A stretch of 64,000 nucleotides of DNA from Neptunomonas marina. GTDB lineage: Bacteria > Pseudomonadota > Gammaproteobacteria > Pseudomonadales > Balneatricaceae. Both the position numbers and the translations under genes were made by a program. Of this stretch, positions 7,196 through 16,499 are shown one piece after another (position 1 is the first letter of the stretch; every line of letters starts with the position of its first letter). Below the pieces are notes generated by a model. That model ran no database searches. It saw nothing but the letters and a program-made list of their open reading frames with translations, and was not told where the DNA came from. The DNA lies in the NCBI RefSeq assembly GCF_004005935.1, contig NZ_SACQ01000003.1:1-64000 (forward strand), written 5' to 3'.

Positions 7196-10096
7196 ATGCA
7201 TCGCGTTACTGCGCGCCGCTGGATGTATTTATTCGTCACAGTTACCGCACTTGTTTTAGCAACCTTCGCGTCAAGGTTGGCTGCTGATACCACCGACTCC
7301 CCTCGTTTCAAAGATCAGCGCGTCCTGTTGATCTATTCGTATCATCCTACGTTCCCGACAGCACGACGCGTGTATGAGGGTATTCTGGCGGCCTTTCCGA
7401 AAGAGGATCACCCGCAGATCGATATCGAGTTCATGGATAGTAAACGCCACGTCAGTAACGAGTATCAAGCACTCTTTTTAGAGAGCTTGAGATACAAACT
7501 GGCCCAACGCCCTGCGTATGACATTGTTATGACAGCAGACGATAACGCCTTCAACCTGATCAAATCGTTCAAAGAGGAACTGTTTCCTGACACACCCATG
7601 GTTTTTCTCGGCGTCAATGACCGCCAAAGTGCTTTATCAGCCAACGCTGAACCACAAATAACAGGGGTGGTTGAGGCGGCGTCGATCGCGGGCACGATCC
7701 ATTTAGCAGGTTCATTACGTCCTCAGATGAGCACACTTCATGTCATTGTCGATAGCACACCCAGCGGCCAAGCCGATTTAAAAACGCTGCTTGCGTTAGC
7801 GCCTCAGTTCCCAGGTAAGACGTTTAAAGTGCTGTCGTTGGCCGATTTAAGTTGGTCTGAACTGAGTGATGCCCTCCCTTATATCGATCAAAAAGATGCA
7901 ATATTGCTGCTCTCGGCTTACCGAGATAGCAATCAAACACAGCTCTCTTTTGATGATGCACTCGAGTTGATTCTTACCAAGTCCCCCGTTCCGGTTTTTC
8001 ACCTTTGGGAGCACGGCTTAGGAGACGGCATATTGGGTGGTTTGATCATTAGTCATTTCGAGCAAGGCAAGAAGGCAGCTCAAATCGCGCGCTATATCTT
8101 AACGGGAACATCCCCTGCGGCTATTCCGGTTGTCACAGAAAGCCCCAATATTACCGTTGTCGATGATCGCGTTATGCGCCGCTTTGATTTGAGTTACGCA
8201 CCACTACCCGAAGCTACACAGGTGCGCTTCAAGCGCTCAACGCTATTTGAACGCTATGCTATTGAACTGGCAAGTGTTGGGTTTCTCTTCGGACTCATGT
8301 CGATATTCATCGCGTACTTGATACGCCAAAACCAACTGAGGACAAAACTATCCCGCACACTCGCTGAACAGAAGCACACGCTACGCGCCATATTAGACAA
8401 CCTTGACGCCTGTGTTTACCTAAAAGATATGGAGGGCAACTATATCTTTGCCAACGCAGCGGTGCGGGAGGTTTTTCAGGTGCCTCTGGAGCATGTCGTA
8501 GGCTACGATGACTACGCGTTCTTCTCACCTTTGACCGCGCAAGAGATCATTCAAAATGATAAGAACGTACTTGATAGCGGACAAACACTGCGTGTCGAAG
8601 AGGTGAACACCTCCAAGGATGGTGGGCCGCCTCGAACCTACCGAAGCACAAAACTCCCACTCAAGAATGAGCAAGGTAATGTCTTTGCATTGTGTGGTAT
8701 ATCGGTCGATGTCACTGAGCAAAAGCAATATGAAGAACAGCTCAAGTTTATGGCCCACTATGACCAGCTGACTAAACTACCTAACCGATTGCTGTTTTCC
8801 GACCGGCTACAACAAGCTATTTTGCAGTGCCATCGCAATAATGAAGTGCTGGCTGTGATCTATATCGACCTTGATGGCTTTAAAGATATTAACGACCACC
8901 ACGGCCATGAAACCGGCGATCTATTGCTCAAAGAGATCGCCCTCACCGGCCATCACATACTGCGCGAACAGGACACCTTCGCCCGCTTGGGTGGCGACGA
9001 ATTTGTAGCGGTTTTAGTCGATATTCAAGAGCAAGCTCGCGCTATCGAGATCGCCAAACGCCTTATCAAGCTCATGGGCACACCGTTTTACATCAGCAAC
9101 AAGCTGCTAAAAATTTCTGCAAGTATTGGCATTACTACCTATCCGCAAGAGGAGTCTTTAGACGCAGACCAATTGCTCCGTCAGGCAGACCAAGCGATGT
9201 ACGCCGCGAAGACAAAGGGTAAAAATCGTTATCATTGCTTTGACTCCCAGATCGAGAAGCACATTATCCAGCGTGAGCAGCGACTAGACCGTATCCAAAA
9301 AGCGATTCGCGCCGGCGAACTCGTTCTGTACTATCAGCCGAAAGTGAATATGGCGACAGGGGAAGTGATCGGTTTAGAGGCGCTAGTACGTTGGCTGCAT
9401 CCGGAACATGGTTTACTGCCTCCCGGAGACTTCCTGCCACTCATCGAGGGGCACTCACTGTCTATAGAGCTGGGCGATTGGGTGATCGCGCAAGCATTGG
9501 AGCAACTGGATCACTGGTACAAACAGGGGCTGGAGCTGAGTGTTAGCGTTAACGTCAGTAATATGCAGCTTGAACACGACCGGTTTGTTGAAAAGCTGCG
9601 CACCCAACTTGGTTATTACAACAACCTACCCAACAGCTTGCTACAGCTTGAGATTCTCGAAACGGGCGCGTTAGAGAACACCAATTTCGTATCGGCGACG
9701 ATGAACGAATGTCGGCAGATGGGCCTACAGTTCGCCTTAGACGATTTTGGCACTGCTTACTCATCGTTAAGCCACCTCAAAAAACTGCCTGCTGCGTACC
9801 TTAAAATCGACCGCGGTTTCGTCAAAGATATTCTTGTGGATGCTGATGATAGAGCGATTCTTGAGGGTGTAATTAGCTTGGCCAATGCCTTCCAAATGAA
9901 ATTGATCGCCGAGGGCATCGAGAGCGTTGAGCATGGCACAGCGCTGCTACAGTTGGGCTGCCAGCTCGCTCAAGGTTACGCCATTGCCCGCCCAATGCCT
10001 GCGGCCGATATAGCCGAGTGGCTACGCACGTGGAAACAACCCGCAGCGTGGCGCCAAGCCACCGTGAGCACGGCTAAAGAGGATCATATCGTTTAA
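7196..10096 (+). CDS. Membrane sensor with substrate-binding, PAS, GGDEF and EAL domains
   Basis: A roughly 966-aa cyclic-di-GMP signalling protein. The start at 7196 is preferred to the upstream ATG because GGAGAG lies just before it. The order is an N-terminal membrane anchor (about 7-30), a periplasmic ABC-substrate-binding-like domain (about 40-330, starting RVLLIYSYHP), a membrane helix (about 355-380), PAS (about 390-510), GGDEF and EAL. The GGDEF motif is intact (599-603, RLGGDEFVAVL). The EAL motif is intact (728-730, EALVRWLHPEHG), as is the DDFGTAYSSL loop. Both synthesis and breakdown of c-di-GMP are thus possible. The periplasmic domain suggests that it senses a small solute. It is monocistronic. 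Confidence 0.9.
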   Translation: MHRVTARRWMYLFVTVTALVLATFASRLAADTTDSPRFKDQRVLLIYSYHPTFPTARRVYEGILAAFPKEDHPQIDIEFMDSKRHVSNEYQALFLESLRYKLAQRPAYDIVMTADDNAFNLIKSFKEELFPDTPMVFLGVNDRQSALSANAEPQITGVVEAASIAGTIHLAGSLRPQMSTLHVIVDSTPSGQADLKTLLALAPQFPGKTFKVLSLADLSWSELSDALPYIDQKDAILLLSAYRDSNQTQLSFDDALELILTKSPVPVFHLWEHGLGDGILGGLIISHFEQGKKAAQIARYILTGTSPAAIPVVTESPNITVVDDRVMRRFDLSYAPLPEATQVRFKRSTLFERYAIELASVGFLFGLMSIFIAYLIRQNQLRTKLSRTLAEQKHTLRAILDNLDACVYLKDMEGNYIFANAAVREVFQVPLEHVVGYDDYAFFSPLTAQEIIQNDKNVLDSGQTLRVEEVNTSKDGGPPRTYRSTKLPLKNEQGNVFALCGISVDVTEQKQYEEQLKFMAHYDQLTKLPNRLLFSDRLQQAILQCHRNNEVLAVIYIDLDGFKDINDHHGHETGDLLLKEIALTGHHILREQDTFARLGGDEFVAVLVDIQEQARAIEIAKRLIKLMGTPFYISNKLLKISASIGITTYPQEESLDADQLLRQADQAMYAAKTKGKNRYHCFDSQIEKHIIQREQRLDRIQKAIRAGELVLYYQPKVNMATGEVIGLEALVRWLHPEHGLLPPGDFLPLIEGHSLSIELGDWVIAQALEQLDHWYKQGLELSVSVNVSNMQLEHDRFVEKLRTQLGYYNNLPNSLLQLEILETGALENTNFVSATMNECRQMGLQFALDDFGTAYSSLSHLKKLPAAYLKIDRGFVKDILVDADDRAILEGVISLANAFQMKLIAEGIESVEHGTALLQLGCQLAQGYAIARPMPAADIAEWLRTWKQPAAWRQATVSTAKEDHIV

Positions 10097-10118
10097 ACAA
10101 CGACCGTTTAAGCCGCAC

Positions 10119-10143
10119 GGGCTTCACGACCATGGTGAAGCCC
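10119..10143. terminator. Hairpin after the GGDEF-EAL gene
   Basis: Perfect 9-bp stem GGGCTTCAC / GTGAAGCCC with a 7-nt loop, 22 bp past the stop codon. There is no T-run, so it is only terminator-like. Confidence 0.5.
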
Positions 10144-10204
10144 TCCAGCGGGCCATACCGCATCGAATCGCGTGAATTACCGGCCCATGCAAAAGAGCCA
10201 CCCA

Positions 10205-10741
10205 TCAACAACCTGAGGTTTCAAGTTCCACTGCGTAAGGGGTAGTTGCTGTCGCTTGAAAATAACGGACATAGCAGTTAGTGGATTGCGGCGTTGGTGC
10301 AGGAGCATCACCCACAACGCTGCCATGGGTCACATCAATACCAGAACGGCCACTAATGCGGATCAGCTGATACACCCAATCATGTTCACTGTTGTTGCTG
10401 TTGCGTCCATACGGCTGGATATCCGCGTTAACGGCAGTGCGGATGCTCGAGAAGGCATTGGGGTAGCCGTAAACGGTATCAACGTTGCTACCATCAATGA
10501 CGACGTTAGACGCGGCAAGGTGTGCTTTTTGCTCAATCACAAGTTGCGCATGCACCAGCGTAGCGGTTGTACTAAGCGTCCCTGCCATCGCGGTTAATAC
10601 ACTCTTGCGTGCATCATCCGTCACATCAATAAAGCGCGGTAATGCCACCGCCGACAACACACCGAGAAGCGCAATAACGACAACCAATTCAATGATGGTA
10701 AAACCTGCTTGCGCACGGTAGGTAGAAGATGAAAACTGCAC
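10205..10741 (-). CDS. Type IV prepilin-like protein (MSHA-type pilin)
   Basis: A secreted prepilin with the class III signal AG|FTIIELVVVIALLGVL, where cleavage after Gly leaves an N-methylated Phe and Glu at +5. I prefer a GTG start at 10741 because AAAGGAG lies 7 nt upstream, which gives a 13-residue leader and about 178 aa in total. Longer frames would give an unusually long leader. The C-terminus has Cys pairs (TNCYVRYF and the terminal ETSGC) that would form the pilin disulfide loop. The sequence resembles MshA-like pilins. No assembly genes are nearby, so it must use machinery encoded elsewhere or act as an orphan minor pilin. Confidence 0.82.
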   Translation of the reverse strand: MQFSSSTYRAQAGFTIIELVVVIALLGVLSAVALPRFIDVTDDARKSVLTAMAGTLSTTATLVHAQLVIEQKAHLAASNVVIDGSNVDTVYGYPNAFSSIRTAVNADIQPYGRNSNNSEHDWVYQLIRISGRSGIDVTHGSVVGDAPAPTPQSTNCYVRYFQATATTPYAVELETSGC

Positions 10742-10841
10742 AACGGCACTCCTTTGCATCGAAAATAATCCAAGCCAAGCTTGTAACGCCAAGTTTAGTC
10801 GATAAAACGATTATTTCTAGCCGCTTTATATGAACCAAAAC

Positions 10842-11750
10842 TTAACTATCAAGATACCCTAATTGCGACGCTAGCCACCGTACAGCGCGGCCTGTAGCAT
10901 CCCGCTTCCATAGTGCGTAAAGAGCATGCTGTTGGTTACCGGCCACTGTTGCAAGCTCAACTAATTCGCCCGTAGATAACGCGCCATCAACCAAACCACG
11001 GGGCAAATAACCACACCCCAATCCTGCTATCTGTGCGGCTATTTTTTGCTGCACGGTCGCAACGGATAAAACCGGCTGCTGATCCAACAAATTGCGAGTC
11101 AGAGGTGGTAAGTGTTGCGATGAATCACGCACCACAACAGCACGATGCTGCTTGATATCCTCTTCGCTAAGAGGCTGAAAACACCGCGCTAACGGATGAG
11201 AGGGCGCGACCATAAATGCCCATTCGATCGTCGCCACTTCTGCAAGCTCGAGCTGCCGATAAGGAAGTGTTGGCGCTGTTGAGCCAAAGGCGATATCCGC
11301 ACGCCCCTCTGCCACCGCTTCCCATGTCCCCCCTAGCACCTCTTCATACAGATTGATCTCAATGGTTGGGCACTCCAGCATGAGATCGGCCACCAGCGGG
11401 AAGAGCTTCTCGACACCATAAACAGAGTCTACCGCGATATTCACACGCGACTCCCAGCCACTATCGACTTGGCGGCTCTGCTCCACCAGCCGATCTGCCG
11501 CTTCTAACAGCTGCCGACCTTGCTCAACCAATAGGCGTCCCGCTGGCGTTAGCACCGAACGGCGCCCTTCTCGCACAAACAAGGTAATGCCTAGATCTTC
11601 TTCCATCTTTTGCACGCTGTACGTCAGGGCAGATGGCACTTTGTAGAGGGCTGCTGCTGCGGCAGCGAAGCTACCTTTACGCTCGATGGCATCCAGCACT
11701 TCAAGTGCTTCCAGTGTGAGTCGTGTTGGCATAGCTAACCTTTTATTCAA
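10842..11750 (-). CDS. LysR-family regulator, YhaJ-like, divergent from doxX-yqjG-pirin
   Basis: A 302-aa LysR regulator with an N-terminal winged helix-turn-helix (LEVLDAIERKGSFAAAAAAL, then YSVQKMEEDLGITLFVR) and a periplasmic-binding-like effector domain. It is divergent from a doxX-yqjG-pirin operon. In E. coli, YhaJ (LysR) controls yqjF (DoxX family) and lies beside yhaK (pirin), and it responds to quinol-like products of nitroaromatics. The same gene partners here point to a similar regulator of quinone or aromatic stress. The direct ligand is inferred, not shown. Confidence 0.85.
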   Translation of the reverse strand: MNKRLAMPTRLTLEALEVLDAIERKGSFAAAAAALYKVPSALTYSVQKMEEDLGITLFVREGRRSVLTPAGRLLVEQGRQLLEAADRLVEQSRQVDSGWESRVNIAVDSVYGVEKLFPLVADLMLECPTIEINLYEEVLGGTWEAVAEGRADIAFGSTAPTLPYRQLELAEVATIEWAFMVAPSHPLARCFQPLSEEDIKQHRAVVVRDSSQHLPPLTRNLLDQQPVLSVATVQQKIAAQIAGLGCGYLPRGLVDGALSTGELVELATVAGNQQHALYALWKRDATGRAVRWLASQLGYLDS

Positions 11751-11882
11751 ATAGTTTGAATATTTTAGTCATTTTATTTCGATTTTTTAAAAAAACTAGC
11801 GGCATAGAATAAACAACATCGATAAAGCAGCCAGTTTGATGCGCTTTAACCCTTCAAATTTAGCGAATAAAAGGTGAACAAC
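11751..11882. promoter_or_regulatory. Divergent LysR/doxX promoter region
   Basis: A 132-bp AT-rich space between the lysR start and doxX. It contains TTTGAATATTTTAGTCATTTT and several A/T tracts, as expected for a LysR-type site and two face-to-face promoters. I cannot fix the exact T-N11-A operator by eye. Confidence 0.45.
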
Positions 11883-12353
11883 ATGACCACTCTGACAACA
11901 ACGAAAACACCCTCTGCCCACGTTGTAAAACGCATACTCACCAGCGATCAAAGCATCGGAAACTTAATGCTGCGCGTACCTGTGGGTATTGTGTTAGCGG
12001 CCCATGGTGCTCAAAAGCTCTTTGGTTGGTTTGGCGGTTATGGGATCGAAGGCACCGGCCAATGGATGGAGTCGGTTGGTTTTGCGCCAGGCGCCTTGAT
12101 GGCATTTCTTGCCGGTAGTGCCGAGTTCTTCGGCGGGCTGGCGCTCATCCTTGGGCTGCTTACCCGCCCAGCCGCAGTTGTTGTCGCGTTTACCATGCTC
12201 ATGGCCATGACGGTTCACCTAGGTAACGGGTTGTTCATTGCCAATAATGGCTACGAGTTTGCATTAACCCTGCTGGCGGCAAGCATCGCGCTTGCGATCA
12301 ACGGCGGCGGCAAGTTCGCAGCTGACCATATCATTGCCAACAAAATACGATAA
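11883..12353 (+). CDS. DoxX family membrane protein (YqjF-like)
   Basis: A 156-aa inner-membrane protein of the DoxX/SURF4 family with four predicted membrane helices. The family start LMLRVPVGIVLAAHGAQKLFGWFGGYGI is present, followed by MESVGFAPGALMAFLAG and a helix-rich end. I choose ATG 11883 because AAGGTG lies 7 nt upstream. It is the first gene of an operon with yqjG and pirin. E. coli yqjF is the homologue induced by dinitrotoluene products through YhaJ. DoxX proteins are linked to redox stress, but their biochemical role is poorly defined. Confidence 0.88.
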   Translation: MTTLTTTKTPSAHVVKRILTSDQSIGNLMLRVPVGIVLAAHGAQKLFGWFGGYGIEGTGQWMESVGFAPGALMAFLAGSAEFFGGLALILGLLTRPAAVVVAFTMLMAMTVHLGNGLFIANNGYEFALTLLAASIALAINGGGKFAADHIIANKIR

Positions 12354-12367
12354 GCGGAGACGGTATT

Positions 12368-13321
12368 ATGGGATTGTTAATCAACGGCGAATGGCATACA
12401 GACTGGTATGACACAGCTGCTTCCGGCGGCGAGTTTATCCGCCAAGATGCTCAGTTTCGCAATTGGATAGGGCCAGATGGCGACTACCCAGCCGAAGCGA
12501 ACCGTTACCACCTCTATGTCTCTTTAGCGTGCCCGTGGGCACACCGCGCGCTGATTATCCGCGCAGCAAAGCAGCTTGAAGCGGTGATTGGTGTCACAGT
12601 GGTCAAGCCTGAGATGCTCGATAAAGGCTGGGAGTTACCCGCGCACAACGCAGGGCCCTTAGAAGATGCCGCCGTGCTCGCCGACATCTACCGCAAGGCC
12701 AAGCCAGACTACTCGGGCCGCGTTACAGTGCCAGTGCTTTGGGATAAGAAAACCGCAACCATTGTTAACAACGAGTCTGCCGAGATCATCCGGATGCTGA
12801 ACAGCGCCTTCGATGCCTTTACGGATGTCAAAACGGATTACTATCCTACCGCGCTGCAAGCTAAGATCGATGCGCAAAACACCATCATTTACGATGCCAT
12901 CAACAACGGCGTGTACAAAGCAGGTTTTGCAACGGATCAGCTCGTATACGAAAAGCATGTGACCCGTTTGTTTGAGGTGCTAGAAACCTTAGACAAGCAG
13001 CTCGGTGAGCAGCGCTACTTAGTGGGTGATCAGATTACCGAAGCCGATTGGCGCTTGTTTACCACCCTGATCCGCTTTGATGCGGTGTATGTTGGCCACT
13101 TCAAATGCAACCTCAAACGCATTGAGGAGTTCACACACCTGCCTCACTACCTGCGCGACCTGTACCAACAACCCGGCGTTGCTGCAACGGTAGACTTTGG
13201 ACATATCAAAACCCATTACTACTACAGCCACGACATGATCAATCCAACCCGCATCGTGCCAACCGGGCCAGAGCTGGATTACAACCGCGTCCATAACCGC
13301 GCTCAGCTGTTTAGCGCTTAG
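12368..13321 (+). CDS. yqjG: Glutathionyl-hydroquinone reductase (ECM4/YqjG family)
   Basis: A 317-aa xi-class glutathione transferase that removes glutathione from glutathionyl-hydroquinones. The catalytic motif CPWAHRALI is near residues 55-63, preceded by RYHLYVSLA. The C-terminal all-helical domain includes ITEADWRLFTTLIRFDAVY and the YSHDMINPTRIVP end typical of the family. Length is normal (about 315-330 aa). It lies 14 bp after doxX and 9 bp before pirin, in one operon. Together with the LysR and pirin this supports a quinone-detoxifying role. Confidence 0.93.
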   Translation: MGLLINGEWHTDWYDTAASGGEFIRQDAQFRNWIGPDGDYPAEANRYHLYVSLACPWAHRALIIRAAKQLEAVIGVTVVKPEMLDKGWELPAHNAGPLEDAAVLADIYRKAKPDYSGRVTVPVLWDKKTATIVNNESAEIIRMLNSAFDAFTDVKTDYYPTALQAKIDAQNTIIYDAINNGVYKAGFATDQLVYEKHVTRLFEVLETLDKQLGEQRYLVGDQITEADWRLFTTLIRFDAVYVGHFKCNLKRIEEFTHLPHYLRDLYQQPGVAATVDFGHIKTHYYYSHDMINPTRIVPTGPELDYNRVHNRAQLFSA

Positions 13322-13330
13322 GAGATAACC

Positions 13331-14194
13331 ATGAGCACTTCACGTCATATTGATAAAATCTGGCCCGCAAGGGCTGTCACCGATGGCGATGGCGTGCGTA
13401 TCAATCGCAATGCCAACGCCAAAGATATGCACACCTTTGACCCGTTCTTGCTGCTAGATGAGATGGTCTCTGACGATGCTAACGATTACATTGGTGGCTT
13501 CCCTGAGCATCCCCACCGTGGTTTTGAAACCGTCACCTACATGCTCGAGGGCCGTATGCAGCACCGCGACCATATGGGCAATACCGGCGAACTGGTTAGC
13601 GGCAGCGTACAGTGGATGACCGCAGGCCGAGGCGTGCTCCATTCAGAGATGCCACTGCAGGAGTCGGGGCGGTTACATGGATTCCAGCTATGGGTGAACC
13701 TGCCCGCAACAGAGAAGCTCTGTGAGCCAGCTTACCGCGAATTTCAACCCGAAGAGATCCCCACCGTTACGGCGGCAGGCGTAACCGCAAAAGTGATCGC
13801 AGGCCAACTGCAACTGTTAGAAAACGGGCAGCCAAGTATAAGTGCCACAGGCCCAGTGCAAGGTATATCGACAGCACCGGATTTTTTCGATATCCACCTG
13901 ACAGAGGGCGCGGCGGTTACACTCAGCGTCGCTATGCAGAAAAAACTGCTTCTCTACGTCTATGAGGGAGATGCGCTGGTCGATGGAACAAAGGGCATCA
14001 TGACACAGCAGATCGCAACCACAACCGCAGGCGATACGTTAACACTGAGCAGTAAAGCGGGCGGCAAGCTCTTGCTGCTCGCTGGGGAACCCATTAACGA
14101 GCCGATCTCACACTGGGGCCCCTTCGTAATGAACACGCCCCAAGAGATAGATCAAGCGTTGCAAGATATGCGCAACGGCACGCTTGTGCAGTGA
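13331..14194 (+). CDS. Pirin family protein
   Basis: A 287-aa bicupin of the pirin family (E. coli YhaK/YhhW relatives). The iron-binding His set is visible in HPHRGFETVTYMLEG, MQHRDHMGN and RGVLHSEMP, in the N-terminal cupin. Some bacterial pirins have quercetin dioxygenase activity. The C-terminal cupin (about 170-287) ends with WGPFVMNTPQEIDQAL. It is the last gene of the doxX-yqjG-pirin operon and is followed by a terminator at 14219. Confidence 0.92.
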   Translation: MSTSRHIDKIWPARAVTDGDGVRINRNANAKDMHTFDPFLLLDEMVSDDANDYIGGFPEHPHRGFETVTYMLEGRMQHRDHMGNTGELVSGSVQWMTAGRGVLHSEMPLQESGRLHGFQLWVNLPATEKLCEPAYREFQPEEIPTVTAAGVTAKVIAGQLQLLENGQPSISATGPVQGISTAPDFFDIHLTEGAAVTLSVAMQKKLLLYVYEGDALVDGTKGIMTQQIATTTAGDTLTLSSKAGGKLLLLAGEPINEPISHWGPFVMNTPQEIDQALQDMRNGTLVQ

Positions 14195-14218
14195 CAAGCA
14201 GCTTGCTAGCACAAACCA

Positions 14219-14265
14219 GATGAGGCGGCTACTCAACGAAATACTTAGCGAGCCTCATCCGTTTT
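14219..14265 (+). terminator. Terminator after pirin
   Basis: GATGAGGC (14219-14226) pairs with GCCTCATC (14252-14259), followed by CGTTTTC. It closes the doxX-yqjG-pirin operon before folE. Confidence 0.6.
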
Positions 14266-14317
14266 CATTGCAGTTTCGTAACAGGGAAAACATCCAATAC
14301 TACGAAAGGATCTGGCT

Positions 14318-14956
14318 ATGATTTCCGCCGAAGCGAACGCTGTAAAAACACGTCTTATCGAATGTGGGCTTGAAACACCAACGATTCCGACAGACCTTTC
14401 TCAGGACGAGAAATACGCGCACATCAAAGAGCTGATGACGGGTGTTATGACGACATTAGGCCTTGATCTTTCTGACGACAGCCTACATGAAACACCCCAC
14501 CGCATCGCTAAGATGTACGTTCATGAGCTGTTCGCAGGGCTGGATTACAGCAACTTCCCTGCCATCGCCATGATCGAAAATAAAATGGACGTTGACGAGA
14601 TGGTCAAGGTGGACAAAATCAGCCTGGTTAGCTCGTGTGAGCACCACTTCGTCACCATCGACGGCACGGCGCGCGTCGCTTACATTCCCAATAAGAAAAT
14701 TATTGGCCTATCGAAAATCAACCGATTGGTTCGCTTCTTTGCCCAGCGCCCTCAAGTGCAGGAGCGCCTAACAAAACAGGTGCTCATCGCGCTGCAAACG
14801 CTGCTCGAAACCGATAATGTCGCGGTCTCTATCCGTGCCACCCACTACTGCGTAAAAGCGCGTGGTGTGATGGATGTGAACTCGAAAACAGAAACCACTG
14901 CATTGGGCGGCTCGTTCAAAACTAACGAGCGTACACGCGCTGAATTCTTAGGTTAG
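14318..14956 (+). CDS. folE: GTP cyclohydrolase I
   Basis: A 212-aa enzyme that converts GTP to dihydroneopterin triphosphate, the first step of folate synthesis. The zinc ligands are seen in [12 protein letters not shown] (Cys and His) and [11 protein letters not shown] (Cys). [19 protein letters not shown] is the family's N-terminal signature. The length fits the type IA form. It begins about 50 bp after the pirin terminator and is followed 9 bp later by a small hypothetical gene in the same direction. Confidence 0.96.
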   Translation: MISAEANAVKTRLIECGLETPTIPTDLSQDEKYAHIKELMTGVMTTLGLDLSDDSLHETPHRIAKMYVHELFAGLDYSNFPAIAMIENKMDVDEMVKVDKISLVSSCEHHFVTIDGTARVAYIPNKKIIGLSKINRLVRFFAQRPQVQERLTKQVLIALQTLLETDNVAVSIRATHYCVKARGVMDVNSKTETTALGGSFKTNERTRAEFLG

Positions 14957-14965
14957 GGATTGACG

Positions 14966-15283
14966 ATGAAATTACAGCTATCAGATCTTGCGAACCTGCA
15001 ACCGATTAAACGTGTTGTCATCCATTCGATAGATTGGATGATCTACCAAGTAACGGTCGAGATAGAAGGTAAAGAGCGCCTACTGTACGAAGATGAAAAG
15101 CCCCTCAGATTTCACAACATGATACAAATCAAAGAGTTGATGGAAACACTAAAGGTAGAAAGTTACGTATTGCGCCGTGATAACAGCGCTTATGATGAGA
15201 TGGTCGGGCAACAATCTACAGACTTTAAAGACACGTTCGAAACCGCACTACCGTGGAAACAAGTCGTACCTGAAGTTCATTGA
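14966..15283 (+). CDS. Small conserved protein, DUF6482-like
   Basis: A 105-aa soluble protein. ATG 14966 is preferred because AGGG lies upstream. The middle part GKERLLYEDEKPLRFHNMIQI and the later RRDNSAYDEMVGQ resemble the DUF6482 family of marine gammaproteobacteria. This is family recognition from memory. It follows folE by 9 bp and probably shares its transcript. Function is unknown. Confidence 0.65.
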   Translation: MKLQLSDLANLQPIKRVVIHSIDWMIYQVTVEIEGKERLLYEDEKPLRFHNMIQIKELMETLKVESYVLRRDNSAYDEMVGQQSTDFKDTFETALPWKQVVPEVH

Positions 15284-15302
15284 TAGCGCCTACGGCGCTA
15301 TC
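15282..15302. terminator. Bidirectional hairpin between convergent genes
   Basis: Perfect 9-bp stem GATAGCGCC / GGCGCTATC with a 3-nt loop. It overlaps the stop codons of the DUF6482-like gene and the convergent SDR gene, so it can serve both. Confidence 0.65.
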
Positions 15303-16042
15303 TCTTCCCCATCCCAGGCAAACACTTTGCCACTATCCTCCGCGATTAAATCAGAGATCACATCTAGCAAGTAGTTAGCAGACTGCTGCGGCGAAAATAA
15401 CTTTTCTGGTTTGACATTGCGTTGAAACGGCGCGGATAGCTGAGTATCAACCGTACCTGGGTGCAACCCAACGATAACACAGTTAGGTTGCAACATTTTG
15501 CTGCCAATAGCCGCCGTTTTCAAAAACATATTCAGCGCACTTTTGCTGCTGCGGTAACTGTGCCAGCCGCCTAAGCGGTTATCAGAGATACTACCAACAC
15601 GCGCAGAAAGCACCCCAAACACGGAACGCGTGTCGCTGCGCATATGCGGCAAAATCGCCTTCGCTAGCAGCATAGGCGCAATAGCGTTAATCTGGAAAAC
15701 GCGCTGCAAACTGTCTTGCGAGAGCTGCTTGAGTGCCTTTTCAGGCCGCAAGTTACCATCATGCAGCAGCCCGCTTGCCACCACGACTAAGTCAATCGGT
15801 GTATCGCGCAACGTTTTACCGGCCTGCTCGATACTCGCTTCCTTTTCCAAGTCCACAAAGCCATGGATAACCCGTTCACTACAAAGGGCGGCATGAGCAT
15901 TACCAGTACAGCGTGAGAACGCAAATATTTGAGCAACACGAGGTTCGTCGAGTAGTGCCTCAATAAGCGCATTACCGATTCCCCCCGTGGCACCAACCAC
16001 CACCACGTTCATCTGCGATGAGAAATTATTAAATCTATTCAT
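15290..16042 (-). CDS. Short-chain dehydrogenase/reductase (CsgA-like)
   Basis: An NAD(P)-dependent SDR of about 250 aa. The cofactor motif is VVVVGATGGIGNALIEALL at the N-terminus. The catalytic Tyr-x-x-x-Lys is YRSSK, preceded by a serine-containing strand (VLSARVGSISDN). I choose the start at 16042 (MNRFNNFSSQMNVV) because ACAGG lies upstream; 16012 is an alternative. The family includes the C-factor-like proteins of unknown substrate. It is divergent from the DCC protein gene. Confidence 0.85.
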   Translation of the reverse strand: MNRFNNFSSQMNVVVVGATGGIGNALIEALLDEPRVAQIFAFSRCTGNAHAALCSERVIHGFVDLEKEASIEQAGKTLRDTPIDLVVVASGLLHDGNLRPEKALKQLSQDSLQRVFQINAIAPMLLAKAILPHMRSDTRSVFGVLSARVGSISDNRLGGWHSYRSSKSALNMFLKTAAIGSKMLQPNCVIVGLHPGTVDTQLSAPFQRNVKPEKLFSPQQSANYLLDVISDLIAEDSGKVFAWDGEEIAP

Positions 16043-16109
16043 GGTGCCTGTTACGTATCTGAAAGAAAGAGAGATCATATTCAGAGTAGCCAACGTAAGA
16101 GACAATGCA

Positions 16110-16499
16110 ATGACAGCCGCAACAACTGACACCCACATCACGGTCTTCTTCGATGGAAGCTGCCCTTTGTGTAAAAAAGAGATCGACCACTATCAGCGTA
16201 TCGCAAAGCCCAGCACACCCATCACATGGGTGGATATCAGTGCACCTGATACCGAATTCAGCAAACTACCCTTTACGTTTGAACAAGCGATGCGCGAGCT
16301 GCATATCCTCGACAGCCACGGCAACATCATTAAAGGAGCTTATAGCTTTGTGGAAATCTGGCACCGACTGCCCCACTATCGCTGGCTAGGCAAGTTGATC
16401 AGTACAACGGGGGTTACCCCTATTTTGGAGTATGGCTATCAGAAGTTTGCAGCCTGGCGCGCGAGTCGCCAGTGCAAGGAAGGGGTTTGCCGACGATAA
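16110..16499 (+). CDS. DCC-family thiol-disulfide oxidoreductase-like protein (DUF393)
   Basis: A protein of about 129 aa with the thioredoxin-like start TVFFDGSCPLCKKEI, where the CPLC motif is at about residues 18-21. Then come WVDISAPDTEF and the C-terminal Arg/Cys-rich tail (SRQCKEGVCRR). DCC proteins are thought to act in thiol redox reactions but have no settled function. A longer upstream frame would overlap the divergent SDR start. A second DCC-like gene lies at 34405-34812. Confidence 0.85.
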   Translation: MTAATTDTHITVFFDGSCPLCKKEIDHYQRIAKPSTPITWVDISAPDTEFSKLPFTFEQAMRELHILDSHGNIIKGAYSFVEIWHRLPHYRWLGKLISTTGVTPILEYGYQKFAAWRASRQCKEGVCRR

